The notes beneath the pieces are model-generated. The model was given only the letters and a program-made list of their open reading frames with translations, was not told the DNA's origin and did no database searches. From Allacma fusca (taxonomy: Eukaryota; Arthropoda; Collembola; Symphypleona; Sminthuridae), in the NCBI GenBank assembly GCA_947179485.1, contig OX359250.1, forward strand, positions 33,180,654-33,244,653: a DNA stretch of 64,000 bases, in the 5' to 3' direction. The translations under genes and the position numbers were made by a program. Positions 11,369 to 24,600 of this stretch are shown here, one piece after another (the first letter of the stretch is position 1; every line of letters begins with the position of its first letter).

Positions 11369-12478
11369 ACTTTATGTGTGTCTGTATGTACATGGACACC
11401 TTTTAGTCTGACTAGGTTCACGTGGACGAGGTCTGGTTTCATTTGGGATATATATTCGTGGCCACATTACCACATCATCAGCACTCATCTTATACTTGGG
11501 AATTATGACCGTTATTCTCTTGTTGGGAAGGAGGCGTTAAAGCAAAGTTCAAAAATACCTTCATTCCTTCTCCCTTTGTTTGCAAACTATTATTAATGAT
11601 GAAGGGGATCTATCTCTTGGTTCTTTGAACCCAGTGCAAGTATAGGGGCTGAGGAGGACATAAGCCAGGAGAATTTTTTCCTTATATGTAATTGAACTTT
11701 GGTTCCAGCTATGAGTATTATTATAAAGCTACCATTCATTCAAACTTGAGCCATTCCAAGTATGTGTCAAGTGTCCTGCCCGTAAAGCTCCAGCTCTATA
11801 TATGAGGGGAACGACATAGCCACATTTATCGGAGCTTTCTTGTTGACAAATTAATGTCTTTGATGAAACTTGCTATGTTCTCGTAAATCTCCTCTGAGCC
11901 CCGCCACTTGTGGACCTATATGAGGTTGTGTATGTGTGTATATCTATGTATGTGTATACAGTATAAATGTAGAAAGCTCTTGTGTGGTGCACACCCTCTA
12001 AAATATATATTTGATCATATAATGATCTCCCGACCACAAAAGTCTCCTAACAAAACTAACTGTAGTGGAACTTCATTTAGCTCCAGAAAATTTTACTAAG
12101 CGCTTTGAGTTGTGATCAATCCCAATCCCACTTCACATTCCCCCTGCATTTTTTTTCCTAGAGGGATTGAATATCCGACATTATTGATAAGTACATTGAA
12201 GGATCGCGGAGAGCATACCTGTCACTGTCACTCCTATTAAGACTCCCTTCAAATAACCACTTCATGCCTCCCTTAATGTCATGGGCCCAAGGGGGGGGGG
12301 AAATTCTCAGTAGTGTCAGGCCATGTAATCCCAATTTCCCTAAAAATGTCGCAAATGTCTGTCAACGTTTTCAATTAAAGATTTGGCAGCAAATAATTCC
12401 CTGAGTTGGACAAAAGAATTTCCGATGCATCAAAGGTACTTATTTTCACTAACTTCCACACACTCAATATTCTCCAAG

Positions 12479-12532
12479 AAAAACTTCCGAGACATAATGA
12501 CATGAGCGAAAATTGTCTTCCCGGAATCCCGG
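12479..12532 (+). CDS. candidate 54-nt exon
   Basis: TTTTCACTAAC (branch-like) and a T/C-rich stretch end in TCTCCAAG, and the donor is GTAAGT at 12533. Only one of three frames stays open, reading KLPRHNDMSENCLPGIP. The 54-nt length recalls collagen exons, but there is no Gly-X-Y repeat, so that link is rejected. No partner exon found. Confidence 0.15.
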
Positions 12533-12823
12533 GTAAGTAGTCAACAAATATACTCCTACACGTACAGTCCCTATAAAAATACATACAAGCCCGTTAACAT
12601 ATACTGACCCAAATGATCTCCTTATAACAGACTCTATAAAATATAGGACATCTCTAACAAAGACACCATACGCATCACCCATATGTACATACCTATAGAA
12701 TGTACGTACATATAGTTGCTAGCTACAAGATCCTATACTGTCAACAAGGCTCCCCTGTACATATTCTGGGTGAAGTACAAAAATGAGCATACATACATTT
12801 TGGGTGCTAGCAATAACAATTAC

Positions 12824-12928
12824 CTTCCAAACTACTGTCTGACAGGCTGGAAAATCGTAGGTGGCATTTGAAATGGCATGTATGTTGGATTGAGTTTTTT
12901 TCCCCTCAACTTTTCTCACAGATCGATG
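12824..12928 (-). CDS. candidate internal exon, function unknown
   Basis: The acceptor is ATATATGGGCTCAG (weak tract) and the donor is AAG|GTAATT at 12818-12823. The 105 nt are open in phase 0 for 35 codons, starting HRSVRKVEGKKTQSN and ending CQTVVWK. Not recognised; the poor pyrimidine tract is the main doubt. Confidence 0.13.
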
Positions 12929-13776
12929 CTGAGCCCATATATGCCAGCATATACAGATATTGTGGTTACTAAGTTTTTGATGTCTGGAGTACATACTATG
13001 GAGTCTCTGAAAAAAAAAACTTACCTACACAGAGACTCCCATGAGTTTCGGAATCAAATTTGCATGAAAAAGTGTAAATCAGGATAATATTTAAAGGCTA
13101 TTAGATACGCCTACCTGTCTCCTCCTTACTTTCTGGCTTTTCACTCTCCCCCCTCTGTCTCTCCTCTCTAGTCTTTCATCGAAAGTTTCCAGCTTTCAGT
13201 TTTTCCCTTTATGACACTCATACTCATCTTTAGTGCTATTCACGGTTAATTCTCTGGATTGAGCCTCAGTACGTACACTATATGGAGTGGTATTGTGTTA
13301 AACTCCTGCCTACTACTCGGAACAAAACCCCCGCTTTTTTGGGACAGTGAAAATTAGTTACTTTACAGTGTGGACGTACTTTCTTGGAACCGAACTGGGG
13401 TTTTGTTTCTACAAAGGATCAAAATAATTGTGATGAATAGGGAAATAAAAGAAAGGCTAAATTGATTTCATAGCCAACTGTGCCTGAGAGAGCTTGTAGG
13501 GATTTATTTATGCTTCGCTGGAGAAATGGAAAATTCAAAGTCTGTGGTCCGTGACATGGTCTTATGTATGTACGCTGGGTCGGAGCGTGAGGGAAAGATT
13601 ATATTGATCTCAATGTGACTACAGAAATTCACATCCATCCGGATATATATACTCCCAATGTCTACCAATGAGTTCCACCTCAAGAGGGAGAGGAACTCAC
13701 CTTTCAAATACCATCTCTACAGAGTCAGAAAATTCTGAGTGTATCAATACTTACATAGGCGTGGGCACGTATCACT

Positions 13777-13809
13777 ATATCTACATATAAATATAATATA
13801 TGTAGATAT
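13777..13809. repeat. perfect 13-bp AT-rich hairpin
   Basis: Arms ATATCTACATATA (13777-13789) and TATATGTAGATAT (13797-13809) with a 7-nt loop, followed by further TATA-rich sequence. It could extrude as a cruciform or fold in RNA; no other function is visible. Confidence 0.9.
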
Positions 13810-16166
13810 GTGTATATATAGATATATATTGATGTAGGCAATCCCTGCCACTGGAAACAAATGCTTTTGGTATTTACTGGTAGGAGTTTGTTTAAAAAAT
13901 ACGCACATCAGGTGGAAGCATCGGTTGAATAAGCAGCAGTCGGTAACCTCAGGAAGGGGCGAATATCTATCTATCGGATGGTCAAATAAGATTACGTTTG
14001 TGTCAAATATTTACGGCTCCAAACTACATACTTTAATCTACTCACATAAATTATATGTGAGGCTTTTTAGATGTTAGCTGACAGCCAGTTGAACACACAT
14101 AGTTACATAAATACTTTGCACACAACCCTATCGAGCCGAGTCATAGGCCCAACCGAAGAGTAACAAGTTAACCTTTCCCAGCGTTCTGTCTCTACCTCCA
14201 TACAAATAAACTCCTCTTGAGCTAACACGGCAAAGGCTCAAAGACTAAACTCAAGAGTGGTATTCTTTATTACAAGCTATATTCAATTATACTCCAGTTA
14301 AAAGTAAGTACTTGTTCCGGACTTGGTAAATATTTGAGAGGATTTCAACAAAAATGTTAAAGTTCAAAAATCCTTCCTCTCCCATGCCAAACCACAGGGG
14401 AATGGTACTTGAGCGAAAGCAACTGTGAATCTGTAAACATTGTCTTAATACATGATTAAATAGTAATGCTTAACGTCCCATAAACATTGATTTGGTTAAT
14501 TTTTTACCCTCCGACGATTTAATGACTAGAGTAATAATTTAATGCCTCGAACTCCACAGACCATACACTCCACAGCCTTGACGTCGTTCATCATCAAAGA
14601 GCCAGTCTTCCATTCAAGTTCCAAAATAATTTGATATTCTCAACGTCATGTCTGTACTGTACTTCCCCTCTTCCCTTCACATTTCCCAAGTCAGTTTTAA
14701 TTTTTCTGCATGGCTCGAGAGATTTATTAACTGTAGCTGCACACGTAGCCAAATCTACCGTAATTATTTCTATATTAAGGCAGCGATCAGAAATCAGTTT
14801 TGCGAAATACTTTTAATAGTATTTAAGAGTTTGTAATCTCACTTCAGTGTGGAAATCCTTTTCGAAGAAGCTTTGCGTTTCGAAACGATATTACATTAAG
14901 TAGATGCATACATAATAAATTACTTATTAGGCTGTATAATAGAGTATAGTATAATATTAAAATTTTAATGTAGGAATGACGTACAGACCAACGGAGCTAA
15001 AACTAATTTATTTGTCAATTCCTTTGCCAACAGAAGAACATAAGTCATACTGACGCTGGGTTGGGTGTCTAATTTTCAAAATAAAAGGTGTTGTTCTGGT
15101 TAATATATTTTAGGGCTGAGTGCTGACCCTTTCGTAAACCCTCTCGACATTTCCATGATCAAAAAGATCGGGACACCGGGAGCTAGGCTTCTCTCTTGTG
15201 ATGTGGATGCATACTAAAGTACATAGCGGAAAATTTATTAAAAGTTTGCTAATCCATTACGAAACAAAGTGTAGATAATTACATATGAAGAGTACAGATG
15301 CAAATGGGAATAAATATAATTTTTTTGGAAATCATTCTACTTGATAATTACTACACAGAACTACTTCCCATCAAGAGTCACTCATGGGTGACATGCAAAA
15401 TGTCAAGAGTCATCGGAAATTAGTAAAATACTTCGTACAAAAGTTTAGTTAAAGCGGACTGGACTACGTCCGCAATTTATCTAATAATTACACAAAGTAA
15501 ATAAACGTGCATTACTCATCCGTAGGCGACATCAAAGTTAGGACTACCAAAAATATCTCATAAGGGATTCGAAAGGTTCCAGGGATTTTTTCCTTTGTAA
15601 AACTTATGACTTGTAAACAGCTTTTTAAGCAGGGGTTCAATGGATGGCAGGTTGTAAATGATTTCCTGATAACGAAATGCCCCCAAACCCTTGTACACAG
15701 ATTTTTTGGCAATGTTAATTTACTTTAATATAGATAATTCCTTCAATGGCTTATTTTAAATAAATGTAAAATATTTAAATTCCCAGGGTGTCTGTAGCAA
15801 ACTGAAGTTCATTTTTTGTATAAACATATATAATTTTTATTCCCACCGAAATATGAAACCGGATTGACATTAGTGCTGGATACAAAACTAGATATTCGCG
15901 CTCTTCAAATTAAAATTGTTACTAGATTGTAAATCTTAGCGGGTTTGAATAATTGACAAATTTCTTTTTTCTGCAGTAAAATTTTGAAAGAAGACTTAGT
16001 CCAGTGTGCATTTGCACTCTTCATATGCTCACATTGGATGTTTTATTGGCTCAAAGGGAACAAGATGAAACCGGGTTTTGGAAGCTAGTTTAAAAGACTT
16101 TTTTTGCCAAATCGAATTAGCTAGAAAAATGTTTGTGGTGAGGAGATTTTATGGTGATGTGAACTG

Positions 16167-16181
16167 GAGAGAGAGAGAGAG
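16167..16181. repeat. short (GA)n microsatellite
   Basis: 7.5 GA copies. Confidence 0.9.
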
Positions 16182-16686
16182 TCGGTTGATCAAAGCTTAT
16201 GCTTGGCATTCTATGGAGTGAGTCCTTGATCCTTTGGTACATACATGAGGAAAGGCGGAAACGGAGGAATCTTAATTCCTAACTTGGTGACAGTGAGCCA
16301 GAATAAATCGTTTATGAAAGCATCGCATTTGTGTAGTTCTGTAATGAATTTTGTGGTTAATTAACCGCGAAATCCTTTGCTATATGTTGTTACTCTTGGC
16401 TCATGTGCTCTTTCATGGATTCACATCTCCACATAGAGAGTCTCATGCAAAACTCTGTTTAAATCAAGGATTTAGCCATAAAAGCAATTGTCAGTTTTAT
16501 AAAACCGGGCTTTAACCCAAGCCCCAGACTCCTATCAGTAGATACTCATGGAGGAGTTACAATAATTATATGTAGATATGTGGAGGAAGGAGAAACCAGA
16601 AGAAACGAGTTGGTTGGTTTGTTGAAGACAGGAAAAGCATCCAAGTTGTATTTCCCCCCACGTCCCCTCACAAAATACTGACTCAC

Positions 16687-16750
16687 CTTCATTTTCTTCC
16701 GTAGCCCTAACCACGAACATAATATACATGGAGTCAGTTAGGAATGTGAA
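16687..16750 (-). CDS. candidate short exon with exact GTGAGT donor
   Basis: The acceptor is GCAGTTCTCACCGCTTATTAG and the donor is GAAG|GTGAGT (16681-16686), an exact consensus. One frame across the 64 nt reads FTFLTDSMYIMFVVRAT and then EENE, leaving one base over. The beta-strand-like FVVRAT followed by acidic residues faintly recalls cadherin repeats, but the piece is too short to assign. Confidence 0.22.
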
Positions 16751-17175
16751 CTAATAAGCGGTGAGAACTGCTGGTTTACATAATTTAACAAATTTTAGAA
16801 GCACCAATAGTAAGACAATACCACACCACGAAACTTTTCCACTCCTCCGTACCTATACTGAGGTACTCAAAGGTATTAACTTGTTTCCAAATTGCTGGAA
16901 TTAATATTTACGACTATAAAGCAGGATTCGTAAGTGAATTTAATTAAGCTGCTTTCTCCTCTCGCTGAGTATTTTCCCTCTCCAGATTTACTCCATGTAA
17001 TGAATGCAATTCACGCATGAGTACCTGCTGATGCATCCCTATCTCTTCATTGTGTATGTATTTTATATAATTACATATGTATTTCTCCATCCTGTGTCCC
17101 ACTGTCTATGTACACAGACCAGCCAGAGCCAGTGAGAGACCACAAGCGTAATTCAAATATCAAAATCTACAGTTT

Positions 17176-17202
17176 AGAGAGAGAGAGAGAGAGAGAGAGA
17201 GA
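17176..17202. repeat. (AG)n microsatellite
   Basis: 13.5 AG copies. Confidence 0.95.
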
Positions 17203-17499
17203 CCAGCAGAAAAAAAAGGTCCATCAGAAAGAAAAAAAACATATAGGCGCCAGTGGAGGAATAGAATTTCCAGAATACAATTTCCATCTCTTTTCTGGGA
17301 GCTCAATCGAAGAATATATGACAAGCGATGGAGGATTTGAAGCCCATCTTCCACCTCCCACCCACACACCTAATCATTTCCCCGCCCAGTTTCCCAGCTC
17401 TCCCTGAATTCATATTACGTGGTTCATGGAACCTCCACCGAGACAATGGATTTCCCATGGAATGACTCCTCATCGTTCTCTCGAAAACAAAGATATCCC

Positions 17500-19000
17500 T
17501 TGAGGGGGGTACAAAAAAAAAAGGAAAACTTTTTCACTCGAGATTTAAAATTAGCGCCTTCACGCTTCAGCAATTGATGGATGTGTCGCTTCCTGAGAAT
17601 TTACCTTGGGCAATCCCTTTATTTAATAGTATTACACCCAGTATTCATAACCGCTCAAGCATCCTTAACATCATTGGGAAGATGAATGTGCAGGAGGGAT
17701 AAATGAAAATGCCAAGTGTAATTCAGCACGATGCCCCCCCCCCGCCTACAGATAGATGTGCATACGCTTTTATACGCCTAAGTGCCCACATAAGTTTTAA
17801 GCATGGGGGAAAGTGCCGGTCACTGGAAAATTAAAATTTCACAGGTAATCATGGCAATGATAGTGTCTCTGCATATTACGAACTATGCAAAATTACCACA
17901 TCTCCCATATACAGGTTCCTCTCCTCCAAGGCTTGCTACGCTCACTTGAGTGCACGTAAGTGGATGAGGGCTCCACTGGCAACTCTGTGTACATCCTGAA
18001 AGTCTAATTTATTTCGTAGCCATTACTACTATACTTGTAAAGTTCTATTCCAATTTGCCCACCACTACTCCTGACTTTCTCTCTCCGACGCACTGGGTTA
18101 AAAGTGACTTTCAATATCTTTCGGCTCCCAAAGTTTTACCCACAAATTACATCCTCAACATATTTATTGTCCCTTGGCAAATTCTAGATTAAAGTGGCTC
18201 AAGAATATATGTATGTCGAGAAGGTAACTTGTCTGACTATATCAAGTGAGCATCGTTTAAGTTACGATCAAATTTGTATAGAATAGTGCAGGGCCTCATT
18301 CTTAACTTCTAATTTGAGCTCCGATTGATTTGAACCTGGGAATGATATGGTCGTATTTATGTATGGGCTTATCTCTGGACCCCCCGAAAATCCCTGTACT
18401 TTGTACAATATGCGTTCATCATGCTCCGTCCTATGCAATGTTAATGAATTTTCTATGGAACCTTAAACGGAATAGTAGAGTGGAGCGATTTGGGGTTTAT
18501 ATCACATCGGGGAATGAGTTTTAATCAAGATTATGATTCCTCATCGTTTACTCCAAGCTCAATTGTTATGAGAGGGTGGGTTATTTGGGAGTGTGAGAGG
18601 ACTTTGGAATGGAGAGGATTCGCCTGGGATTTTTCCCTCGGCAGGAATACATTTGAGAGTAATAAACATAATAAGGAACTATACATTCTCTTTTGTTTAT
18701 GGTTTAAAATAACTACCTTTTATATATTATTTAATGAGATGCAGGTTTACTATATAGGACGACCTTAAAATCAGACCCTTTCTCTCTCCCACCCCACTCT
18801 AGTCTCGGGCTTTCTCTCTGATTCACACGATCAGGAAGCCCAGTTACACAGTGGAGCATTGGAGCTTTTTTTCTTTCTTTTTTTATTTGAGGGGAAGCGT
18901 GTATTTGTGCTAGAGATAGAAACTACAAGTGCACACTGCTTGCATGCAAGTAAAATATTCGACTTGCTGTTATTTCACTCAATGTGATGGATTAGTTGGT
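17500..19000. other. non-coding stretch
   Basis: No credible exon. The best signal is a 41-nt segment at 17915-17955 with an acceptor ending CCATATACAG and a GTAAGT donor at 17956. Two frames are open across it, so it carries little weight. Contains a C10 run at 17734-17743. Confidence 0.4.
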
Positions 19001-19041
19001 GTGCGCATGCATTCATCTTTCTCTCTCTCGATTCGTTTCAG

Positions 19042-19304
19042 AAGGGAAACGGAGCTTTTTGTGGTAGATGGCTGGTAACCTGTTCGCTTGCTCGAATTTC
19101 TGCAATAGAGGAAAGTGTACAAGAGTCCGTGCAGACACTAGGAGAGGAACACTCTGTCGTTTCAAACTTTTGGAGAAACTTGTAGCTCGTTCCTTCTTTC
19201 CCTTTCGTTCTGCGTCTCCCTCCTTTCTGAGGTCTGTACGAAAGGAGATACTTTCGGGGTTAGTACCACGACAACCAGTCAATTTTACAAAGTCAATTTT
19301 CTGA
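19042..19304 (+). CDS. candidate exon after a very strong acceptor
   Basis: CTTTCTCTCTCTCGATTCGTTTCAG is a textbook acceptor ending at 19041. An ATG at 19068 opens a 78-residue frame (MAGNLFACSNFCNRGKC at its start, four cysteines early, basic overall, stop at 19302). Another frame from the exon start is open for 47 codons, so the coding frame is uncertain. A GTAACC at 19075 could also end a much shorter exon. The GC is more balanced than the surroundings. Confidence 0.18.
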
Positions 19305-19491
19305 AGAAACTTTTATTACTCAACTGAACTACAGTGTGAGAGACTGGGATTTGATCCACCGTGAAATCAGTACAGCATTTGACCATCATCAGCTATTCAA
19401 GTTAGGGAAAGTTCTTCTCATAAGTCTGTCGGCGAGAGTTCCTGCCTTCAAAACGACCTGTATTTCATCAAGACAGAGAAATTCCCCGGTT

Positions 19492-19492
<1 letters not shown>

Positions 19493-19517
<25 letters not shown>
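19493..19517. repeat. (GA)n microsatellite
   Basis: About 12 GA copies inside a plus-strand open frame (19336-19605), where it would encode an alternating Arg-Glu run. Confidence 0.95.
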
Positions 19518-19522
<5 letters not shown>

Positions 19523-19964
19523 TTCTCTCCAGAGTTAAAAGAACTACCTATAGTTTTCAAAAATTTGACGAATTATTTGTTGAGAAAGTTCATGGAGAAG
19601 TTTAGTCACATTTAAGAATAAAGGCCTAAACAAGAATTAATAGAGATTCGTTAATTGGATAATTACTCCTGACGTGGTAGTTTCAAGAAGCCCGACCAGT
19701 CATCCAACTCTCTAGCCAGGAGGTTCATCAATACTCAACTACTCTCATCCGAACCGGATTTTAACCAGTGCCATACTTGAACGACAGCTCAAGTGAACCT
19801 CGAACCCAGTCGGAAGCCCGTACGTATATTGTTTTTGTCACTTCTCCCGTCGGCTTTGTCAGATCCATTTAATAAGCTAGCTTAAATTATTACTGGATAC
19901 AAATTTACTATAGATATGTCTCTCCTAAATTAATACATACCTACAAAAATACATCCTCTCCTAG

Positions 19965-20145
19965 ACCAGCCCATTGTGAGGTGCAGTACTGTATCGAAGG
20001 AATCCCTATGATACAGATCGGGGTCCCTGGATGCGGCACAATCAATGGAGCATTTGTGTCGGGAGAGATACTGTTCGGGTGTAACAGTGACACAGAGAAA
20101 GTAGATATAGGAGTTGAGTTAGAACAAAACCAAGTGTTATTATGA
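19965..20145 (+). CDS. candidate terminal exon, cysteine-containing
   Basis: The acceptor ATACATCCTCTCCTAG is strong. The frame, entered after one base, runs 59 codons to a TGA at 20143, with PAHCEVQYCIEGIPMIQIG at the start and NQVLL at the end. There are four cysteines in 36 residues, as in secreted domains. The opposite strand is open for 101 codons and ends at a GTATGT donor, so the strand is unresolved. Confidence 0.2.
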
Positions 20146-20149
20146 ACAC

Positions 20150-21617
20150 ACCTTGTAAATCCATGCAGACACATGCAGGGAAACCCGCCTGCCTCCGCTC
20201 CTACCACTGGCAATGATATTCTCATTGTGTTCTCACCCCCCTGCACTAAATCATCAGGTTACTGCCTCTCGACTCCGCATGTATCTACCTCTCTCCACTC
20301 TCCTTTTATACACATGGAGCTAAATACAAAACACTGACTATTTCACCAGCCTATTCTAATTACTACCTCCATGGAATCAAATAATTCACTTGAAACAACC
20401 CGCTTGTGATAGCTATGGACAGGTTACCTTACACCGCCAGCTTTTCTCCCCCCCCCCCATTCTTCATACAGGTCAAATCTGCGTGGATGGGAAATACGAT
20501 CATGCATTAAATCTTAACACTATGTCGTATACTGTAATTATTTATAGGGGTGCGTTCTGCGCATAAAATCTATTTAAATCAGCACACACATTACTTTCCC
20601 CTCGAATGGGTTTTTTCCCCCTCCATGAAATTCTAACTTTTGTAGAAAGAGTCTGCCTTTTGCTTAAATGAAACTCCTTCAAATGCAATAATGCAAGTAT
20701 ATTTACAATAGCATTAGAATCAGCAGGGGTAACATGGATAAGAATCCTTGATGCATTTATCATATTGACAGTCTGAACTGGACTGTTTGCTCATTGATTT
20801 AATAATTCTTGTCCGAGGACACATCCACGTCCTCTGTACAATATTTCTATTCTTTACCATAACTCAGCATTTAGAGGGCTCGGAAGGCTGAATGAGCCTA
20901 CGAGACATACATTTATTATTAATGGACAATTATAAAACACTATTGTTGAGGAACTATTCATTGAGCTGGGAAACTGGTTCTGTTCAGTATACATAGATAT
21001 GTAATTATATATGTATGTAAGGTCTAGGTCGGGAGGACGAGTCCAGAAGGACAGGTTGGAAGTTTTAACATTTATCGAATGGACATTGGGAACATATTAA
21101 GGATGATAAACACTACTGAATAAATAATGGTCCTGATTATGTACCTTGGATTTTTCATGTTTTGTCAGCCCTGATGAATTGTAAGTGTGCTGTATGGTAG
21201 AGAGTCCGGGTCCGGCAGTATCAGTAGCACGTATAGGTCCTCATGCATGGAATAGAACCTCGTCATTTGTGGACTAATCATAACTGTCAGTATCTACATG
21301 TGAAATTAAATTGTCCTCTTATAGACCCCCGCTACATGCACCTGTTACTCAATTGGCTCAGTAGTAGGGCATCCAGTGGAAGGACAGTGTCACGTACATA
21401 CTATAGACATGGCTCTGGCTGTACTAGTCCCATGGGGTAGGGAATTCTTAAGGAATTGCAATTTCCCTGGCACACATATGACTCCCATTAGTAAGTGGAG
21501 ACAAAAGAAATAGTGTGGACGTACTTTTCTCATAGTAATAACTTTCACTGAGGGGAAAGTTAGAGGAAAAAATAGGAGCTTGCTCAATCTAGAATTAGCA
21601 AGAGGTAAATGAAGGGC

Positions 21618-21659
<42 letters not shown>

Positions 21660-24600
21660 AGATACAATCAAACCGTATTGTCCTAGAGAGCTTCCTGGAA
21701 GAAGAGAGAATAGTTGTCATCAAATGTGTGCAGAGTTAACCTCTCTTTGTGCACTTGTGCCGCAAAGTTTCTCTGCCACAAAAGGGCTTGAAGGTTTGGG
21801 GTACGCATGCAGAGTTCATGAACGCAATATAGGTGAACTTTCCCAGTTCCAAGTAAATATTCCCAAGCTGGTAAAAAAAACTCGATCAAAAAAAAAAGTA
21901 TATGTTTAAATTTTTTTTCCCCCTTCAAAGAAAGGTTTGGGGAGAGTGAAAATAAAGCTGGGTAGAAGTAAAGTGCTTGGAAGTATATACTAGAACAAAG
22001 TTGAATTTTTGGTTGAAAATCGGGGAACAGACATAAGTAGATACATAGAATTTACAGTGTCTGCACAGTAGCATTTACTGAGACCGAAAATGTCAAAACT
22101 GTATTTTGTGACATGGGAGCCTTTTTTGGGTTGAAAAAAAATCTACCTCCATCCAATGTATGTACTAACAATCTGCTAACAGTGTTTCGAAATTCCATTC
22201 CCGAAAATCTCACAATATTGTTCAAAGAGTTTATTCGAAGCCTCTTTTTATCGATTTAGAAATCAACTTTAGTCCCTACACGTGTGTTCCGTCCTTTCTC
22301 TCGAGCTCCTCTCTTATTTTTTTCGTTTTTTTAGTTCTTTCTCTAAACTTTATTTGTATTCAGGATCCAAAGGCACGGAAATTTACCACGAGGGAAAGCC
22401 AACTGAGCCTTGCAAATCTCTGGAAATATGTAATTATGTACAGGATGACTTTTCCCTACTGTCCCATCCTCCCTAAAATAATAAAATGTTGTTAGCTCCG
22501 GCAAACAATCCTGTCGTAAGAAGAACCCCAAATTAGTTTACGACTATTATTTACAGTTATTGATCTCAAAGGAATGTAATAATAAAAATCCAACGTGATA
22601 TTATTAAATAGATATTTTAAAAATTGGGACCAACTTTTAAAATTAAACTAGTTGAATTCTATCTAAGAGCTAGCTAATTTATGAGCTTATCTGCATCGTA
22701 TTTTTGACGGAGTTATTTGTGAAGCTTTTCACTGTAATAATTGCTGATATCTTCCAACTTTATTCTAATTTTGCTCATCAAAAATTCAGGGTCAATTTTC
22801 CCTTGAAACTTCAGAAACTTTTTCCTGCTTCCCGGAATTAATTTTATGGGGTGAACAGATGGGTGTCCTCCTGTGGATCCTCAACCACAGGCAAAATAGG
22901 TGACAGAGGTGTCACTCCTGACTGAGTCCCATTTCTAAAATTCTTTTCATTCACACGAAACACACAAACGCACACAGGTCATGTGCTAGCTGGAAAGCCA
23001 TCGACCATGCTGATGGAAGATGTAAGCTCGTACAATTTTTGGACAGCAGCCTGCCCAACTTATAGTGTCTTATACTTGTGTAACATTTGTATATAACTAT
23101 GTACATATACTTATAAATGTTTATACACTTTGAATTTACTGACCATCATCTCAGCCTCCCCGAATTGAAGAAGCGGAATGAGATTCTCTTGGTTTTTAAA
23201 TGACACTTGCTTCCGTTGGTTCTCACCGACTCTCCCAGCTTTATTTGAGTAAAATCCGAAGCTGGAAATGTGACGGTGAATTGTGAGTGTATCTTGTTTA
23301 TCTCACAGAATCACATTTTATTGTCAAAAAGTTACGACTATCTGTGTACATATTCTCATACCGTTGCCGTACTTCTCATTTCTCTTGTCTCGTCATGGTT
23401 GGGGAAGCAGTTTCCGATCATGAACTTTGCTTTGTATTTTTTTCCCCTCTGTCTCTCTCTCTCTCCCTGTCTTTTGACAAGATGGGAAATCCGAAATAGA
23501 TTTTTGGGCATGTAATTGCATCAAAGTCTGTGACCGTGAGGGTTCACAGGCTCTGAGTGCAGGGCGCTGATAAAAGTGAAAGTGATCATCTTCAATTTTC
23601 TTTTCCATATTTCTTCATGCTCCCAAACATTCCCTCTCGCTCCCTACTCTTTTCACCATTCCCTGGCTCATATTAGCATCAATTTTGAGAGGAACTACCG
23701 TTTATTGGAATAATGTCACAATTTTTGCAATTTGCATTGGATAATATTACTGTGTGTTTCAGCTCTGCATTGCAATGTTAGCATAGGATGTTTACACCAT
23801 CACCTACATATGTAAATACCCATCCATATGTACGGGGATGGAGTTGGAAGGGGAAATGCTAATTTAGACACTGTGCTTATCTAACTACATTGTTGAAATT
23901 ACATTTCTGGTTGACCTAGTTGTCAAGAGAAAATGCATGCATGATTTTTTCAATCATGCGTAAAAAAAAACTCTGCTCATCAATAAGCAAAGCGGTAATA
24001 GGGTAAGCTGAGAGTTGCAAATGTGAAAAGTAGGGAAAGATTAAATTACCGGTGATTTAAGGAAGCCTTTTTTGGTGATTTCACACATTAGTTTATGTAT
24101 GAGGCTACCAGGGTTTTCGTTTCTTAAACATAAAAAGCTCAGCTCCAGAGGTTTCACTGTCGAATGTCTTTTGGTATCTAGCTGTGTCGCTCATGACATG
24201 ACTAATGATACTTCTCTGACCCATGAAACTAAAGGAACACAAAGTTTCTGGCATTATTGCACCCGAGTTTTAGTACAATTTCAGTTGGAAGGAGAAGTAG
24301 CTCTTTTTCCTTTCTCCTTTCTCCTAAAACCACATAAGTGGTGAAAATTCCCTTTCACCGAGGAAATATCCCCCCCTTGATGTTCCAGTTTGCATTGATC
24401 CTCCAGTCAAATTGTAGAGCTGGTCGAGCCTGAATCTATTTAAATCTCATTAATACTTCGTAGATGCTCTGAACCTCCTCCCATTCCCCCCCCCCCACAC
24501 ACACTTGATTCCATCATCTCAACCTCGCCTTTTATTATATTACATTGATTGATACGTTACTTTTTCCAGCGTGTCATTCTCAAGGGGATTACATTACACC

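Larger units (their letters stand above)
10750..16680. other. mostly non-coding stretch with weak exon candidates
   Basis: GC is uneven. A GC-richer patch at 10960-11240 has three open minus frames, so its coding frame, if any, cannot be chosen. Around 13500-13700 a minus frame follows a TTTCTGTAG acceptor but has no other support. A CT microsatellite, a 13-bp hairpin at 13777 and candidate exons at 12479 and 12824 are listed separately. Confidence 0.4.

Noticed and set aside
12479-12532. 54-nt exon suggestive of fibrillar collagen
   Set aside because: No Gly-X-Y periodicity in the open frame.
17108-17407. 99-codon plus frame with Arg-Glu repeat
   Set aside because: The first third comes from the (AG)n microsatellite and an A-rich run; no splice support.
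19790-19830. tRNA B-box-like GGTTCGAGG on the minus strand
   Set aside because: The following bases do not fit the B box, and no A box, cloverleaf or T-run terminator is nearby.
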